From assembly GCA_021927905.1 (NCBI GenBank), contig BLLK01000020.1, positions 496,001 to 560,000 of the forward strand: a stretch of 64,000 bases of DNA, in the 5' to 3' direction. The translations under genes and the position numbers were made by a program. Within the stretch, counting starts at the first letter, position 1. Each line of letters opens with the position of its first letter. The DNA is from Chaetoceros tenuissimus (lineage: Eukaryota; Bacillariophyta; Thalassiosirophyceae; Chaetocerotales; Chaetocerotaceae). The notes beneath the pieces were generated by a model. It searched no databases. It saw only the letters and a list, made by a program, of their open reading frames with translations, and was not told the DNA's origin. Shown piece by piece: positions 19,905 through 30,543 of the stretch.

Positions 19905-21558
19905 TCAGCATGTATTAGCACTTGGCCCAAACAAATCATGCATGAAAGAGCACAATGAAATCGAAATCTTATTGGCGACTTCATCGTGTACTGTAGATGT
20001 AGCAAATCGAACGCAGCGAGGGAACTCAGCCTGGGCCGCATTCATATGATTACCAAGTATATTCTCCCAGTCCATTCTTTCATGTACTTCTACATCGTAT
20101 CCACCTGAATAGTAATGACAATTGTCATCGCTGTCATTGGTACAATAAGTAGTATCTTTAGCAATAGCTTTAGGGTCTCTATGGTCAAAACTTGGAAGTC
20201 CAGCACCACAGAGACTGTCAGAAGTGATTGGCAATTGCTCGTTAAACCGTTGTCCTAGACTCTTTGGGCCGCGAACAAGACATTCAAGAGATTCATTAGG
20301 TAACTTGCGCGCATGGGTCAAAGAGCCTCGAGTACTACTATCTGTAAGATCTTCGTCAATAGGACAGTGACCAGTGATTGGATCTGTATCTAAACTATCC
20401 TTCGAAAGGCGATAACCCCATTGAATAAATTTACCGCCGTCGACATGCCAATCGTACCCAGCATAACCATGTACATCGAAAAACAAACCTCGAGAACCCA
20501 CCTTACCAACATCATTGGTGATAGTCCCAAATTGATCTTGGACTAGACCCTGAGCATAGTTAATAAACTCATGAAATTTAGTCCATGCTTCGATTCCAAC
20601 AGGATCATTAAATGTAGCTTCGTCTCTAGCTCTATTTGCATCCATTTTCTCTCGATGCAACTCATTTACAATCAGATATGGTGCTTTGCAGTAATTTGCA
20701 ATCACTCGATCTTTAATCTTGGTAGCAATTTCTCTTGTATAAGAATCTTTTAGTATTCTGCAACCATTTGGGCAGTAATTACTATCATCTTCAGTACGAT
20801 TGACCATGAAATTCGGCTTCAAACTACCTCCATGGGGAGCAGCTATGACTAATGCTGCAGCTTGGGATGGGTCTTCTGGTCCATATAGATTAATCATTTC
20901 ATACTCTTGACCATCATGTACATAGCTAAAAAAGATATAGTAAGAATCGTATGAAATCAAGAAGAAATAATAATGTAAACTTCAATTGGATCAACTCACG
21001 TGAAATTCATGAGACGTTTGTAGACAATATTCGAAGAGTCACAAATGAGAGGTCCATAAGTGGTGGCAACATCATTTCCACAATAAGAATCTGTAGAACA
21101 TACAGTAGGACTTGATGTCGATGTCGGTGCATTGGTGATTGGACTTGCAGTAGGTGCCTCTGTAATAGCATTCGTAGGACTTGCTGTTGGAGAAGAAGTT
21201 ACGACTGGTTCTACACAGTAATCTCCATTGCAAACGAGGTTACAAGTACCACATACGGCTTGATTCTTATGTGCTCCGCATGACTTGGATAGCTGCCCAG
21301 CTGTACAATCTGGTAAGGAGTTTCCTCCTCCGCTTCCTCCACCGCCTCCTTTCTTCTATTGATGACAAAGGCATGAAATAGAATTTGGAAATAAATTAGT
21401 TTCGGGTTTTAGATATATCGTCAAGGGAAGCTTTGACTCTTCCATGAAAGTAGTCTTACCAAATTTCTGAGATACGAAGTTCTATGGTTCACTTCATTTG
21501 CAGATGCAATGACAGCAATCAACGAGCAAAGTCCTATTCTGAAACTGATTCCTTTCAT
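19905..21558 (-). CDS. Secreted N-formylglutamate amidohydrolase-like protein
   Basis: Three exons, 21460-21558, 21000-21355 and 19905-20925, separated by introns of 104 and 74 bp with GTAAGA/GTGAGT donors, give 491 residues. The N-terminus MKGISFRIGLCSLIAVIASA is a clear signal peptide. Exon 2 holds a Gly-rich run, a Cys-rich block (CTAGQLSKSCG, CGTCNLVCNGDYC) and a Thr/Ser/Pro linker. The last ~340 residues fit the N-formylglutamate amidohydrolase fold: APHGG, ELHREKMDANR and DVHGYAGYDWH supply the likely metal ligands. Family members cleave N-formyl amino acids or act in peptidoglycan release, but the substrate of the eukaryotic secreted type is unknown. It is divergent from a chitinase gene 309 bp away, which shares its secreted, PT-linked architecture. 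Confidence 0.8.
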
Positions 21559-21867
21559 TGTTGTTTGGAATGTGGCCACTTTGTTTAGTTCTATTAGATG
21601 CAAACCAAATAGAAACGATTTGATTCATGCATTCAAACGTCAGTACGATGAGATTGCATGCATGCCTTCAACACACGAGGAGGAGACATGAAGCTTTTCA
21701 ATGACCGAGTGACGGGTCATAGCCATGCGAAGTCTTGTCAAAATGAAATTACAATTGCCCCTCGACGCAGGTTGCATCAACGGAGGAAGTCATGGGAAAC
21801 ATCGGAGATACCATAACAACATACTTCACATAAATAACATATCTTGATAAGAAATAAAGTATTGAAT
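21559..21867. promoter_or_regulatory. Divergent promoter region of two secreted-enzyme genes
   Basis: 309 bases between the ATG codons of the amidohydrolase-like gene and the chitinase gene. No shared motif was identified. The close head-to-head placing would allow co-expression. Confidence 0.45.
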
Positions 21868-23685
21868 ATGATCAACGCAAGAAGTTACTTTTCTCTCCTA
21901 TGTCTGATAAAGCTTCTGTCTTCGTTTGCTGACGGTGCTACTTGCGGCAACGGCAATGTTGGTAAGTAGCTAGAACAATTAAATAGATTTAAACAATTGT
22001 TGCGATGACTGCTTTGCATGATGTACTGCATCTCCTTCGATCTAACATTAAATATTTCTTTTACTATAGGTGATGGAATCTGTCCAGACTATAATTTGTG
22101 CTGTAGTCAGTGGGGATGGTGTGGTAATACAGCTGATCACTGCATTGGTAGTTCTTGTGGAGGTGGGGTTGTAGGAAATGGACGATGTGCTGACCCATTG
22201 CACTGCTGTTCAGAATGGGGTTACTGTGGAAGTGGTTCAGCATATTGTGGAAATTCTCCACCAGTTACACCTCCGGCTCCGACACCGACAGTCACTGCGC
22301 CAACTCCCACTGTATCACCTCCTACACCAACTGTATCCGGACCGACTACAGTTCATACTGATGATACACGTATGATTGCTTACCTTGGAAATTGGCAATC
22401 TTGTCCAACCATGGATGAAATTGCACATTATACACATATCGTGATTGCATTTGCAGTATCATACGATTGGGCGGCGTCCCAAAACATTTGTTCCGCAACT
22501 TGTGAAATTAAAGATCCAATGACTTGTAATAATCAACCAAGACCGGATCTAATTGCACAATGGCAAGCTGCTGGAAAGAAAGTTGTTCTTAGTTTCGGTG
22601 GAGCGGGTATGGGAGGATCTTGGGATGGTGACGTAAATGATTGTTGGGAATATTGCTATGGAAGAGAAACGCAAGTTGTAGATAGACTCGTTCAGCTCAA
22701 TAATGATTTGGGTCTTGATGGAATTGATCTTGACTTTGAATACCATGTTACCCCAAAAGCTGTGAATTTTCTAAATCAAGTCACTGCAGGTCTCAATGCA
22801 CAATTACCAGCGGATGCTGAAATTACTCATGCGCCAATGGACTCTGACATTGTTCCTGGCAAGCCTTATTATGATGATGTGCTATCTGTCTCTGGTCAAT
22901 ATCTTGATTTCTTGATGCCACAGTATTATAATGGTATTACTCGACCTGCTATAGATGGAATTAATAATTCAGGGGTGGGTGCTACGGCTGCACTATCACA
23001 CTATACAACTATAGTGAATAATATCTTTGCAGGTGACGCTACTCGAATGGTATTTGGTTTTTGCATCGCTGGATGTAGTGGCACAGGCTCCAATGCCAAT
23101 GCTGATCAAGCTTCCACAGTCATGGCTGATCTTGCTGCAACCTATGCTTGCAATGGAGGGGCATTTTCCTGGGTAGCAGAAGATGATCAAAATGCAACTT
23201 GGTCTTCTGTTGTCGGACCAACAATTCAGTTTTTAGCTTCGACGGGATGCGTGTCTACGCCGACTACTCCTCTTCCTACAAGTTCCCCTATGAAGTCACC
23301 GACACCATTACCGACTACTGCAAGTCCAACTGTATCACCAGTCACATCGACTCCTACAAACTCTCCTTCAAAGTCTCCAACAATTGCTCCAGTGACGCAA
23401 GCTCCAACTCCAAAACAAACAGATTCTCCGACCATGGCTTGTGGCAGTCTGGATAAGGCAACTTGTACAGCTCGAGTAGATTGTCAAGGATCAGGAAATG
23501 GAAGAAAATTTGTATGTTATCCCATTTCACCTTCCACTCCAGCTCCCTCCAAAGCACCTACTGTGACACAACCGACCACACTCGCCCCAGTAGGAAGTTG
23601 CGCTGCTGCTGGAACTTCTTGTGGTGGAATGCCATCTGATTTTTGTTGCAATGGATGCAAGAAAGGAAAAAATACATGTCTTTAG
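21868..23685 (+). CDS. Secreted chitinase: two hevein domains plus GH18
   Basis: Exons 21868-21961 and 22070-23685 are joined over a 108-bp intron (GTAAGT to CTATAG), which gives GNVGDGIC and 569 residues. The short first exon encodes the signal peptide (FSLLCLIKLLSSFADGA). Two type-1 chitin-binding (hevein) domains follow at ~26-65 and ~67-93, with CCSQWGWCG and CCSEWGYCG. After a PT-rich linker, the GH18 domain (~130-430) holds LSFGGAGMGG and DGIDLDFE with catalytic Glu at about 255. A second PT-rich linker leads to Cys-rich C-terminal modules. The enzyme should cut chitin outside the cell. Chitin fibres are known in some centric diatoms, so it may remodel self chitin or attack fungal parasites. 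Confidence 0.9.
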
Positions 23686-23924
23686 TTTAAAATCAGTGTA
23701 ATTTCGTTGAATTATGAAGAGGATATATTTTGTAGGTACTTCGATGCGAATTGGATTTTGATTCTTTTCTAAATCTAAAAGTCTCTTGTTGACACAGGCC
23801 CTTTTTTCATTAGGCCTAATGAATCGGATCCTTTCATCATTTTTCTTCTTCTTTTTCGCATCTATCAATAATAGACAACTTCTCACAACAACAACAAGAA
23901 AAAAGTTACGAAGAAATATTCAGT

Positions 23925-26870
23925 ATGTCTCGCAAATCTAGAGAAGATAAATCAGAATGGAAGACTCCTTCTGTCTATGCTTTCGTCAAGGGCTACAGTG
24001 CGTTTCGGGCAAAAGGTTACGAGCCAATTGAAAATGATGTTTTACTTTGGTTGGATAACACATCTTCTACATCCAAAGATCAGGTTGCTTCTGGTGAGAA
24101 ATCTTGTGGAGACAAAATGCATTGCATGTATACTGCATCTTCCTATCTTCAAGATTTCTTTCTGCGCACAGATTCCAAAAGAGTTTACTCGACTATTCTC
24201 GTCGTTGACATTAAAACAATGTTTGATGACGATGAAGAATACAAATGTGCTTTGGAAAAGGAAGCTGAAGATCCCCAAATTACAAAGAGTTTTGGTAAAA
24301 AGTTAGTTCGCCTATTTCAGCGTCTCCTTCTCAAGAATGTTACCTTTGCAACCCGATCTGAGCTTGCTCCTTTCTTACTCAAATTATACAAATCATTAAA
24401 AGTTTCTGATCCAGGCCTTGTTACCAAGGTTTGGCTCTGTCATCCTGAAGTATCTTCCAAGTTCATCAATACCCACTTGCTTGTAGGAGCTGGTAGTAAA
24501 GGTCTCAAAAGTAAATGTACAGAGAATGAGCTGAACTTGATTGTGGAGAAACCCAATGATAGCCGTGTTTCTATTTTGAGTTCCATATTCAATGTCGGAG
24601 AAGTTATTGCATTTCCAAAAGAGCAAAAGAAGGCAAATAATTACTTTCCTATGATTGCAATGTCTAGTCCTGATAGCAGTGGTTCTACTGTAGCCAATTT
24701 TAATCCTGAACGCATTGATGATATGGGTAAATCAATCTTCGTTTCTCAAGTAACTGTGGAAATGAATCGTTACACCAAACAGTACGAGCGAAATTGCGAA
24801 GATATCACTGATGATATTTCAACTGTTATCTATAGTGTATCTGAAGAGGAAAATGACATTTCAAATATGGATTGGGCATTTTGTGAAAGACATGTAGGTG
24901 CATTGATTCTACGAGGAAATCGTTGCGTACTAGCTAGATCTTTGAAAGGAGAATGGAGTGGAATGAGAATTCCATCGGTAATGAAGAAGGAGGGAGAGAC
25001 TGCTCTAGACTCTGCATTGCGAGCTGCCGAAGAATATACAGAAATCGAGGCGAAGGAAGAAGTGACTGCGTTGCCTTACTTGTTACCAGTTCCTATTTAT
25101 GCGCCTAATGGTCGTCGTATCATTGTTGACCTCATTCCATTGTATGCGACATGTCCACCACCAGATGGTGCATTAGAAGATGCAGATATGGAAGATGAAG
25201 AAAGTCCATACGACTGGTATACACTTCCCAATGCTATAAAGCGTCTCGATGGTTCATCCATCGCTTCCCTTCTTACCATGGCTCATAGTCTGAAGCAAGC
25301 AGCAGATGTAGGACTAGTGCCATCCAAATGGGGAGGTATATTTGGACAAGAGCTTGTCGGAAATATGACAAGTGTCATACCACTTTCCCCTCAATCTCAG
25401 AGTACTGTTTCCACAGAGATTTCAGAATCAAGTTTGTCTACAAAAACTAAGATGAGAGAAGAAGACGTTCTGGAGAGTGTACGAAAGGTTCTTGCAAAGG
25501 AAAATAGTAAACGAACCAGCAAACTGCCTGTAACATTAATCAGTGGTTTCCTCGGCTCTGGTAAGACTACCCTGATGAATCATATCTTGACCAATTACGA
25601 GGGTTTGAAAGTAGCAGTCATTGTAAATGACATGGGAGAGCTAAATATTGATGCAGCTCTGATTTCAAATAGCTCTGTATCTGTTCGTCAACGTCAAGAG
25701 CATATGGTGGAATTATCAAATGGTTGCATCTGTTGTACTTTGCGTGAAGATCTTCTTAATGAAGTTGCAAAGATTGCTTCCTCTGATGAAAACTTTGATT
25801 ACCTTTTGATTGAATCTACTGGTGTCTCAGAACCTATGCCAGTCGTTGAAACATTTACATTTGAAGATTCAAGCGGGCTCAGATTAGGAGATATTGCATC
25901 TATTGATACATTAGTGACGGTGGTGGATGGATCAAGGTTTTTGTCAGAATTGGATTCATTGGAATCTCTACAGTCTCGCAATTGGCACGCTGATCCTGAG
26001 GACCAACGAACCATTTCACATCTGCTTTGTGACCAAGTAGAATTCGCAAACGTAATTGTTCTCAATAAGTGCGATTTGATCAAAACAGCAGATGAAAAGG
26101 CTACAGTGAAAAACTTGATTCGAAAAATGAATCCAAATGCGAAGCTCGTTGAAGCGAAATATAGTTCTGTCGAACTTGCAGATGTTTTGGGTACAGGTCT
26201 CTTTTCAATGTCAGAGGCAGAAAAGCATGAAAAGTGGTTGACAGAAGCTAGGTTCGGCGAGCATACTCCGGAAACTGAGGAATATGGCATCGGTAGTTTT
26301 ACTTATCGAGCATCGAGGCCAATGCTACCTCATAAATTTCATAACTTGCTAGAGGGTATCTTGAACAAAAGTTCTTCTCTATTTGCTCAGAATGATATGC
26401 ATATTCTTCGAGCGAAGGGTTTCGTATGGCTTGCAAATGTAATGCAGCTTCAAGGAGATTTTTCCCTCGCTGGAAACCATTACTCTATTAATGCTGGCAA
26501 TCCATGGTGGGCCGTAATTGACAAATTGGAATGGCCAGAAAATCTAGAGCAGGCAATCGCTCCACTTTGGAAGGAACCATATGGTGATCGGCAACAAGAA
26601 CTTGTAATCATTGGGCAAGGTCTCGACAAAGAAGCAATATCGAAAGCTTTGGATAAATGTCTAGTCTCAGTAGATGAAATGAAGAATGGGCCTTATAGTT
26701 GGATGGATATCGTAGCAAGAGAAGGAGATCCTTTCAAAGACACATGGGTGGATGCACTTACAATTGATGGAGAAATCCATGCTCATGATCATTCCCATGA
26801 TCACGATGGTCATTGTGAAGATGGTATTTCATGCGAACATCACCACCACACGCACGAAGTCAAGGCATAA
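23925..26870 (+). CDS. CobW/COG0523 (ZNG1-like) GTPase metallochaperone with N-terminal Nudix-like domain
   Basis: A 981-residue single-exon protein. Residues ~1-300 are unrecognised. Residues ~325-425 resemble a Nudix hydrolase fold (ALILRGNRCVLARSLKGEW, then RIPSVMKKEGET), but the Nudix box is worn: RAAEEYTEI stands for REUXEEXGU. The CobW GTPase domain starts at ~535 with Walker A GFLGSGKTT (~541-549), DMGELNIDAALI, the metal-binding GCICC (~601), ESTGVSEP and NKCD. The CobW C-terminal domain (~780-930) follows. The tail HAHDHSHDHDGHCED and EHHHHTHE is a strong metal sink. ZNG1 proteins pass Zn to client enzymes in the cytosol; Co or other metals are possible. The N-terminal fusion is what is odd. 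Confidence 0.85.
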   Translation: MSRKSREDKSEWKTPSVYAFVKGYSAFRAKGYEPIENDVLLWLDNTSSTSKDQVASGEKSCGDKMHCMYTASSYLQDFFLRTDSKRVYSTILVVDIKTMFDDDEEYKCALEKEAEDPQITKSFGKKLVRLFQRLLLKNVTFATRSELAPFLLKLYKSLKVSDPGLVTKVWLCHPEVSSKFINTHLLVGAGSKGLKSKCTENELNLIVEKPNDSRVSILSSIFNVGEVIAFPKEQKKANNYFPMIAMSSPDSSGSTVANFNPERIDDMGKSIFVSQVTVEMNRYTKQYERNCEDITDDISTVIYSVSEEENDISNMDWAFCERHVGALILRGNRCVLARSLKGEWSGMRIPSVMKKEGETALDSALRAAEEYTEIEAKEEVTALPYLLPVPIYAPNGRRIIVDLIPLYATCPPPDGALEDADMEDEESPYDWYTLPNAIKRLDGSSIASLLTMAHSLKQAADVGLVPSKWGGIFGQELVGNMTSVIPLSPQSQSTVSTEISESSLSTKTKMREEDVLESVRKVLAKENSKRTSKLPVTLISGFLGSGKTTLMNHILTNYEGLKVAVIVNDMGELNIDAALISNSSVSVRQRQEHMVELSNGCICCTLREDLLNEVAKIASSDENFDYLLIESTGVSEPMPVVETFTFEDSSGLRLGDIASIDTLVTVVDGSRFLSELDSLESLQSRNWHADPEDQRTISHLLCDQVEFANVIVLNKCDLIKTADEKATVKNLIRKMNPNAKLVEAKYSSVELADVLGTGLFSMSEAEKHEKWLTEARFGEHTPETEEYGIGSFTYRASRPMLPHKFHNLLEGILNKSSSLFAQNDMHILRAKGFVWLANVMQLQGDFSLAGNHYSINAGNPWWAVIDKLEWPENLEQAIAPLWKEPYGDRQQELVIIGQGLDKEAISKALDKCLVSVDEMKNGPYSWMDIVAREGDPFKDTWVDALTIDGEIHAHDHSHDHDGHCEDGISCEHHHHTHEVKA

Positions 26871-27346
26871 TTGGAGACATCCAAATCACATAGCTAGCTA
26901 GTAAATAAAAGTACTGGCATAATCTTGAAAAAGTGCATCCTTCTATAACTATGACAAGAACTATTCAATATCTATACTTCACCGTTTCGAAATAGCTTCA
27001 GTAATTAGTGTTGACTTCACCATTGAAACATGGTAACCATATCGAAACAGAAATCTTTTAGCTTCATAAATTCTAATCCGAATTGAAGGATCAAATATGT
27101 CTCATTTGTTGAAATAGTCAAGATAGGTAAGCGTTACTTAATCAAAGTAGAATATGCGAACGCTATCGCTCGACGCAAATATAAATAATAATGGATTTAT
27201 GCGTCATTAATTTTCAAAAGTCTTATGTATTCAAAAAGGTGAAGCATAAATTCAATAAATATAAAGCAATCTTGTGGATCTACATCCTTCACCATTGACA
27301 ATCTTCATCCAAGCATTGACAATTTTCTCAATTTCACGGAACGAGT
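26871..27346. other. Convergent spacer, no gene seen
   Basis: 476 AT-rich bases between the 3' ends of the CobW gene and LRR copy 3. Nothing beyond presumed poly(A) regions is visible. Confidence 0.4.
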
Positions 27347-28135
27347 TCAGATCACTTCACCCATCATATCAAGAATGTAACGTTTGATAATCTTTTGCTC
27401 TTTGGTGTCTGCAGATGGATTACGCGAGAGATAAAGTGATGCAGTAGCTCCAAGCCTATCCTGCTTCTTGAAAGTTTTTAGTCCTTGTCTCTTAATTATT
27501 CCGAAAATGACTTCATCCAATGGGTTGTATGAGCAACAGGCTCGATGTAGAGAAAATTCATTACCTGCATGAAGATTCCTTATCCAGTCATTCACTTCCC
27601 TATCATTGTCATATTCACCATTATGATCAGTTGCAAAGGGAGAAATGTAGATCAATGTAGTGTCAGCAATCACATGATAACTAAGTTGAGTATGTTGAGG
27701 TACATTCAAGAAGACCAGCTTTTTACAACCTTGAAATGCAGCAAGATCAATCTTTCTACAAGATGGCGGAATGAAGATTGCTTCGAGGGATTTACAACAT
27801 CGGAATGCACTGCTACCGACGTATTCAAGATTTGTAGGGAGTTTCACATGTTTGAGTCTCGTGCAATTCCAGAAAGCACTATCTTCAATTCTTCGTACGG
27901 TATCACTCATGATTACCGCCTCGACTTTACTAAAGGAAAAGGTTTCTTCGGGAATCACTTCAACTCCGGGAAGAACAATGATGACTTCCCAAGATTCTTG
28001 CTCTTCTTTACTGTAGATAAGATACTTTCCATACTCATCATAAAGTTTCTCTCCGTTGTAGAAGAGAGTCTTCTTCCCTTTGTACATTCGCACTCCAGGA
28101 ATGAACCGTCGCCATTCTTCCGTCTGAACCCTCAT
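27347..28135 (-). CDS. BspA-type leucine-rich repeat protein, copy 3
   Basis: A 262-residue paralog of the two LRR genes at the start of the window. The ATG at 28133-28135 is chosen because it gives the common MRVQTEEWRRF start; the frame continues 22 codons further 5'. The LRR_5 repeats run from ~58 to 150 (RRIEDSAFWNCTRLKHVKL, YVGSSAFRCCKSL). The C-terminal block (FSLHRACCSYNPLDEVIFGII) and end (KRYILDMMGEVI) are conserved. It is closer to copy 1 than to copy 2 in the N-terminal module (MYKGKKTLFYNGEKLYDE), which shows dispersal of the family beyond the tandem pair. Confidence 0.86.
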   Translation of the reverse strand: MRVQTEEWRRFIPGVRMYKGKKTLFYNGEKLYDEYGKYLIYSKEEQESWEVIIVLPGVEVIPEETFSFSKVEAVIMSDTVRRIEDSAFWNCTRLKHVKLPTNLEYVGSSAFRCCKSLEAIFIPPSCRKIDLAAFQGCKKLVFLNVPQHTQLSYHVIADTTLIYISPFATDHNGEYDNDREVNDWIRNLHAGNEFSLHRACCSYNPLDEVIFGIIKRQGLKTFKKQDRLGATASLYLSRNPSADTKEQKIIKRYILDMMGEVI

Positions 28136-29396
28136 TTTTGAATATTCTATGCTGATATCAACAAGGAACAATAAGATTTGATGATTCAGCGACAACAACA
28201 CAATACCAAAAACTAACTTGTAAGTACAGTAAGAACATCTGCCTTCTGCTGCATCTTTTCACAGATACTTAGGGTCGTTCCCAGCAACCATCACGACCAT
28301 CACGACCATCACCAATCAGGTAATGAGTCCCCATTTGCTGACCCTATAGGGATAAAAATTGTGATGAAATCATCACGCGTGATGGTCGTGATGATTTTTT
28401 TCATCACGACCATCATAGAGTAGAAGAAGAAACAAGAAGATCGCATCTCAATGGCCGTTAATTACATGTAACGGCCAAGAAAATATTCACAAAATGAATT
28501 AAACTCACAATCTACATACGAGTATTACCCTTCTCTTGATTCAATCATATGCAGCTATGTTACGAGCCTAGATAGGTTCCTGAAGAAAAATGCAATGATT
28601 ATTTAGTTGCGAGGATGATATTCTATCATTAATGGATCGAGTATGTAGACAAGCGACTCAACCAACGATGGTGAATGCATCAATACTATTTTCTTTTCTT
28701 CTCCACTTAAAACTTAACTGGAAGCAAGTGCTATCAAAACTAAATGCTGAGAAAATGAAGAAACTTGTAAGATATATCCAACTATTGCAAGACCTTATTT
28801 GCGGCTTTAAACTCTACTCTGTATTATTTGACCAATGACACCTCATTTGTTGAAACGATCTGGATGTAAAGCTTTAATTAATCAAAGTATCATATGTAAA
28901 TACTAATAATAATTTTATAAATAGTTGATCTATCTCTCAATTTATAGTTTAGAAGTCTAGTTGCAAGGTTGAAATTCCATTTTTAAAATTTAGATGCCTT
29001 CGTACACCAGGAGACTCGACTCAACCAACCTACGGGATAGAGCGTGCATATATTGTGAGGTATTATGTAGGCGCATCTTTTATAAAAGAAATAAGTGCAT
29101 CTATACATTTCTTTTCGTTCCAAAAATTTTGCAAATAAAGTTCTATGCTTTATTTATTAATGCTAAAATGAAACGAAAAGCATTTCTTTTTCTTCCAAAT
29201 TCAAAATCAGTGTCAATCAGTGTCATTTCTTGAAGGGCAATAGTAAATCATCTAAATCAGTTGTTTTAGTCTCATCTTGAAAATGAGCCGCCAAGCATTT
29301 TGCATTTCCACAACACATCGCATCCGATGATGGTTTCAATTCAAACCAAACCTACCTCGACACAACTCATAAAACAAACTTATTCAACTCGTCACC
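28136..29396. other. Region upstream of LRR copy 3 and of histone H1
   Basis: No gene is supported here. A strong hairpin cluster lies at 28288-28417 and is listed separately. From about 28665 on, the DNA matches the inverse of about 56330-57030 and is the outer part of the left arm of the inverted duplication, with many small differences. The last ~160 bases should hold the H1 promoter. Confidence 0.5.
28288..28417. repeat. CATCACGACCATCA hairpin cluster
   Basis: Three tandem copies of a 9-bp word (ATCACGACC) at 28290-28314 face inverted copies downstream. A perfect 15-bp stem (28381-28395 with 28402-28416, TGATGGTCGTGATGA and its complement) closes on a T6 loop. CATCACGCGTGATG at 28372-28385 is a perfect 14-bp palindrome. 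The cluster is not transcribed as any gene I can see. It could be a protein-binding array, a small foldback element or a terminator-like RNA hairpin. Confidence 0.75.
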
Positions 29397-29955
29397 ATGT
29401 CTTACAAAGCAGGAATCGTAGAAGCAATCTCTGAGCTCAAGGACCGCACCGGATCCTCCATGATCGCAATCAAGAAGGTCATGCAGGAGAAGCTCCCAAA
29501 GGACAAGAAGTGGATGAACGCTACTTTCCTTTCCTCCCTCAAGAAGGCAGTTGCTGATGGAGATCTTGTTCAGGTGAAGAACTCCTACAAGCTCTCTGCA
29601 GACTTCAAGAAGTCACTTGCAAAGAAGTCCAAGCCAGCGCCAAAGAAGAAGGCTGCTGCTCCAAAGAAGAAGGCAGCACCAAAGAAGAAGGTAAGTCCGT
29701 TTATGTGTAAATGACAATAACGGTCAAGTTTGCCGAGTTTGAATTCATATGCTTGAGGTTTCATTTGCTAACCCTTGACTACCCCTTTCTCCTCTACTAC
29801 AGACTGCACCAAAGAAGAAGGCAGCACCAAAGAAGAAGACCGCTCCTAAGAAGAAGGCAGCACCAAAGAAGAAGGCAGCTGCTCCAAAGAAGAAGACTGC
29901 TACCAAGAAAAAGACCGCACCAAAGAAGAAGACCACCAAGAAGACCAAGAAGTAA
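29397..29955 (+). CDS. Histone H1, left copy
   Basis: Exons 29397-29690 and 29803-29955, split by a 112-bp GTAAGT...ACAG intron in phase 0, give 148 residues. The winged-helix globular domain (H15) fills residues ~2-76: YKAGIVEAISELKDRTGSS, KKVMQEKLPKDKKWMNATFL, LVQVKNSYKLSADFK. The rest is a Lys/Ala/Pro tail of APKKK repeats, and the intron lies inside this tail. The start CACCATGTC is strong. A 16-nt hairpin follows 47 nt after the stop. H1 binds linker DNA and compacts chromatin. The right-arm copy encodes an almost identical protein. Confidence 0.93.
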
Positions 29956-30001
29956 GCATCTTGACTTCTGCTCTTCATTGTGCAATTTTGAAGAAACAAC
30001 T

Positions 30002-30017
30002 GGAGCTTTTCAGCTCC
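30002..30017 (+). promoter_or_regulatory. Histone-type 3' stem-loop after H1 (left)
   Basis: GGAGCT TTTC AGCTCC: a perfect 6-bp stem with TTTC loop, preceded by AAACAACT. This is the form of the animal histone mRNA stem-loop that binds SLBP. Confidence 0.8.
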
Positions 30018-30543
30018 GTCCAATCTGTGCAAGGAAGCAGTTCTGTGTCATGAAGTACTTGGGGGTCTTTTTTACGTGAATGCGCTTGTATGTCCTTTTC
30101 ACAGCCATTGGAGGAGAGTAGAATCTGCTATGGTAATAGGGATTGCCGTAGATGGGTTGAGCTCTTTTTCTTTTATGTTCAAGTGGAGAATAAGCAAGGG
30201 TCTAGTCTTTTATTTTTACAATTCTTTAAATTAATATTTTATTAAAATCAAAATGGAGTCTTTCCAATGGTTCTTCTATCCATTGAAGGAAGATCGAATG
30301 ACCTGAAGGTCTTTTGAAAATAATTCCATTGGAGAGGAAGGTCTGAAGAATCTCTAAGAGGAGAAAGGAAGATCGATCAAGAGAAAATCAGATTTAACTT
30401 AAGAAGAAGATGATAAGGTCCTCCTCAATATCAGAATGAATTCATAATCTAAAAGGAGGACCTTGAAACTCTGATTAAAAGACTCCGCTTCAATGATAGG
30501 AATGAAAGTACGAGGTATTTGTTTTTCTCTGATGAAAAAGGGC
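30018..30543. other. Convergent spacer between H1 and H2B (left)
   Basis: No gene is seen. AAGGTCCTCCT and AGGAGGACCTT at about 30415-30465 form an 11-bp inverted repeat. The right arm has the same spacer in inverse form with an extra ~170 bases near 55225-55430. Confidence 0.5.

Noticed and set aside
22018-22069. In-frame extension of the chitinase second exon to an ATG at 22018
   Set aside because: The spliced first exon provides a proper signal peptide and completes the first hevein domain; the extension lies inside the intron.
28288-28417. Repeat cluster considered as a CRISPR array
   Set aside because: Unit is 9 bp with no spacers, in a eukaryotic nuclear context.
29711-30079. Arg/Gln-rich frames across the H1 tail
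   Set aside because: They are other-phase readings of the APKKK repeat and its intron; the H1 frame explains the region.
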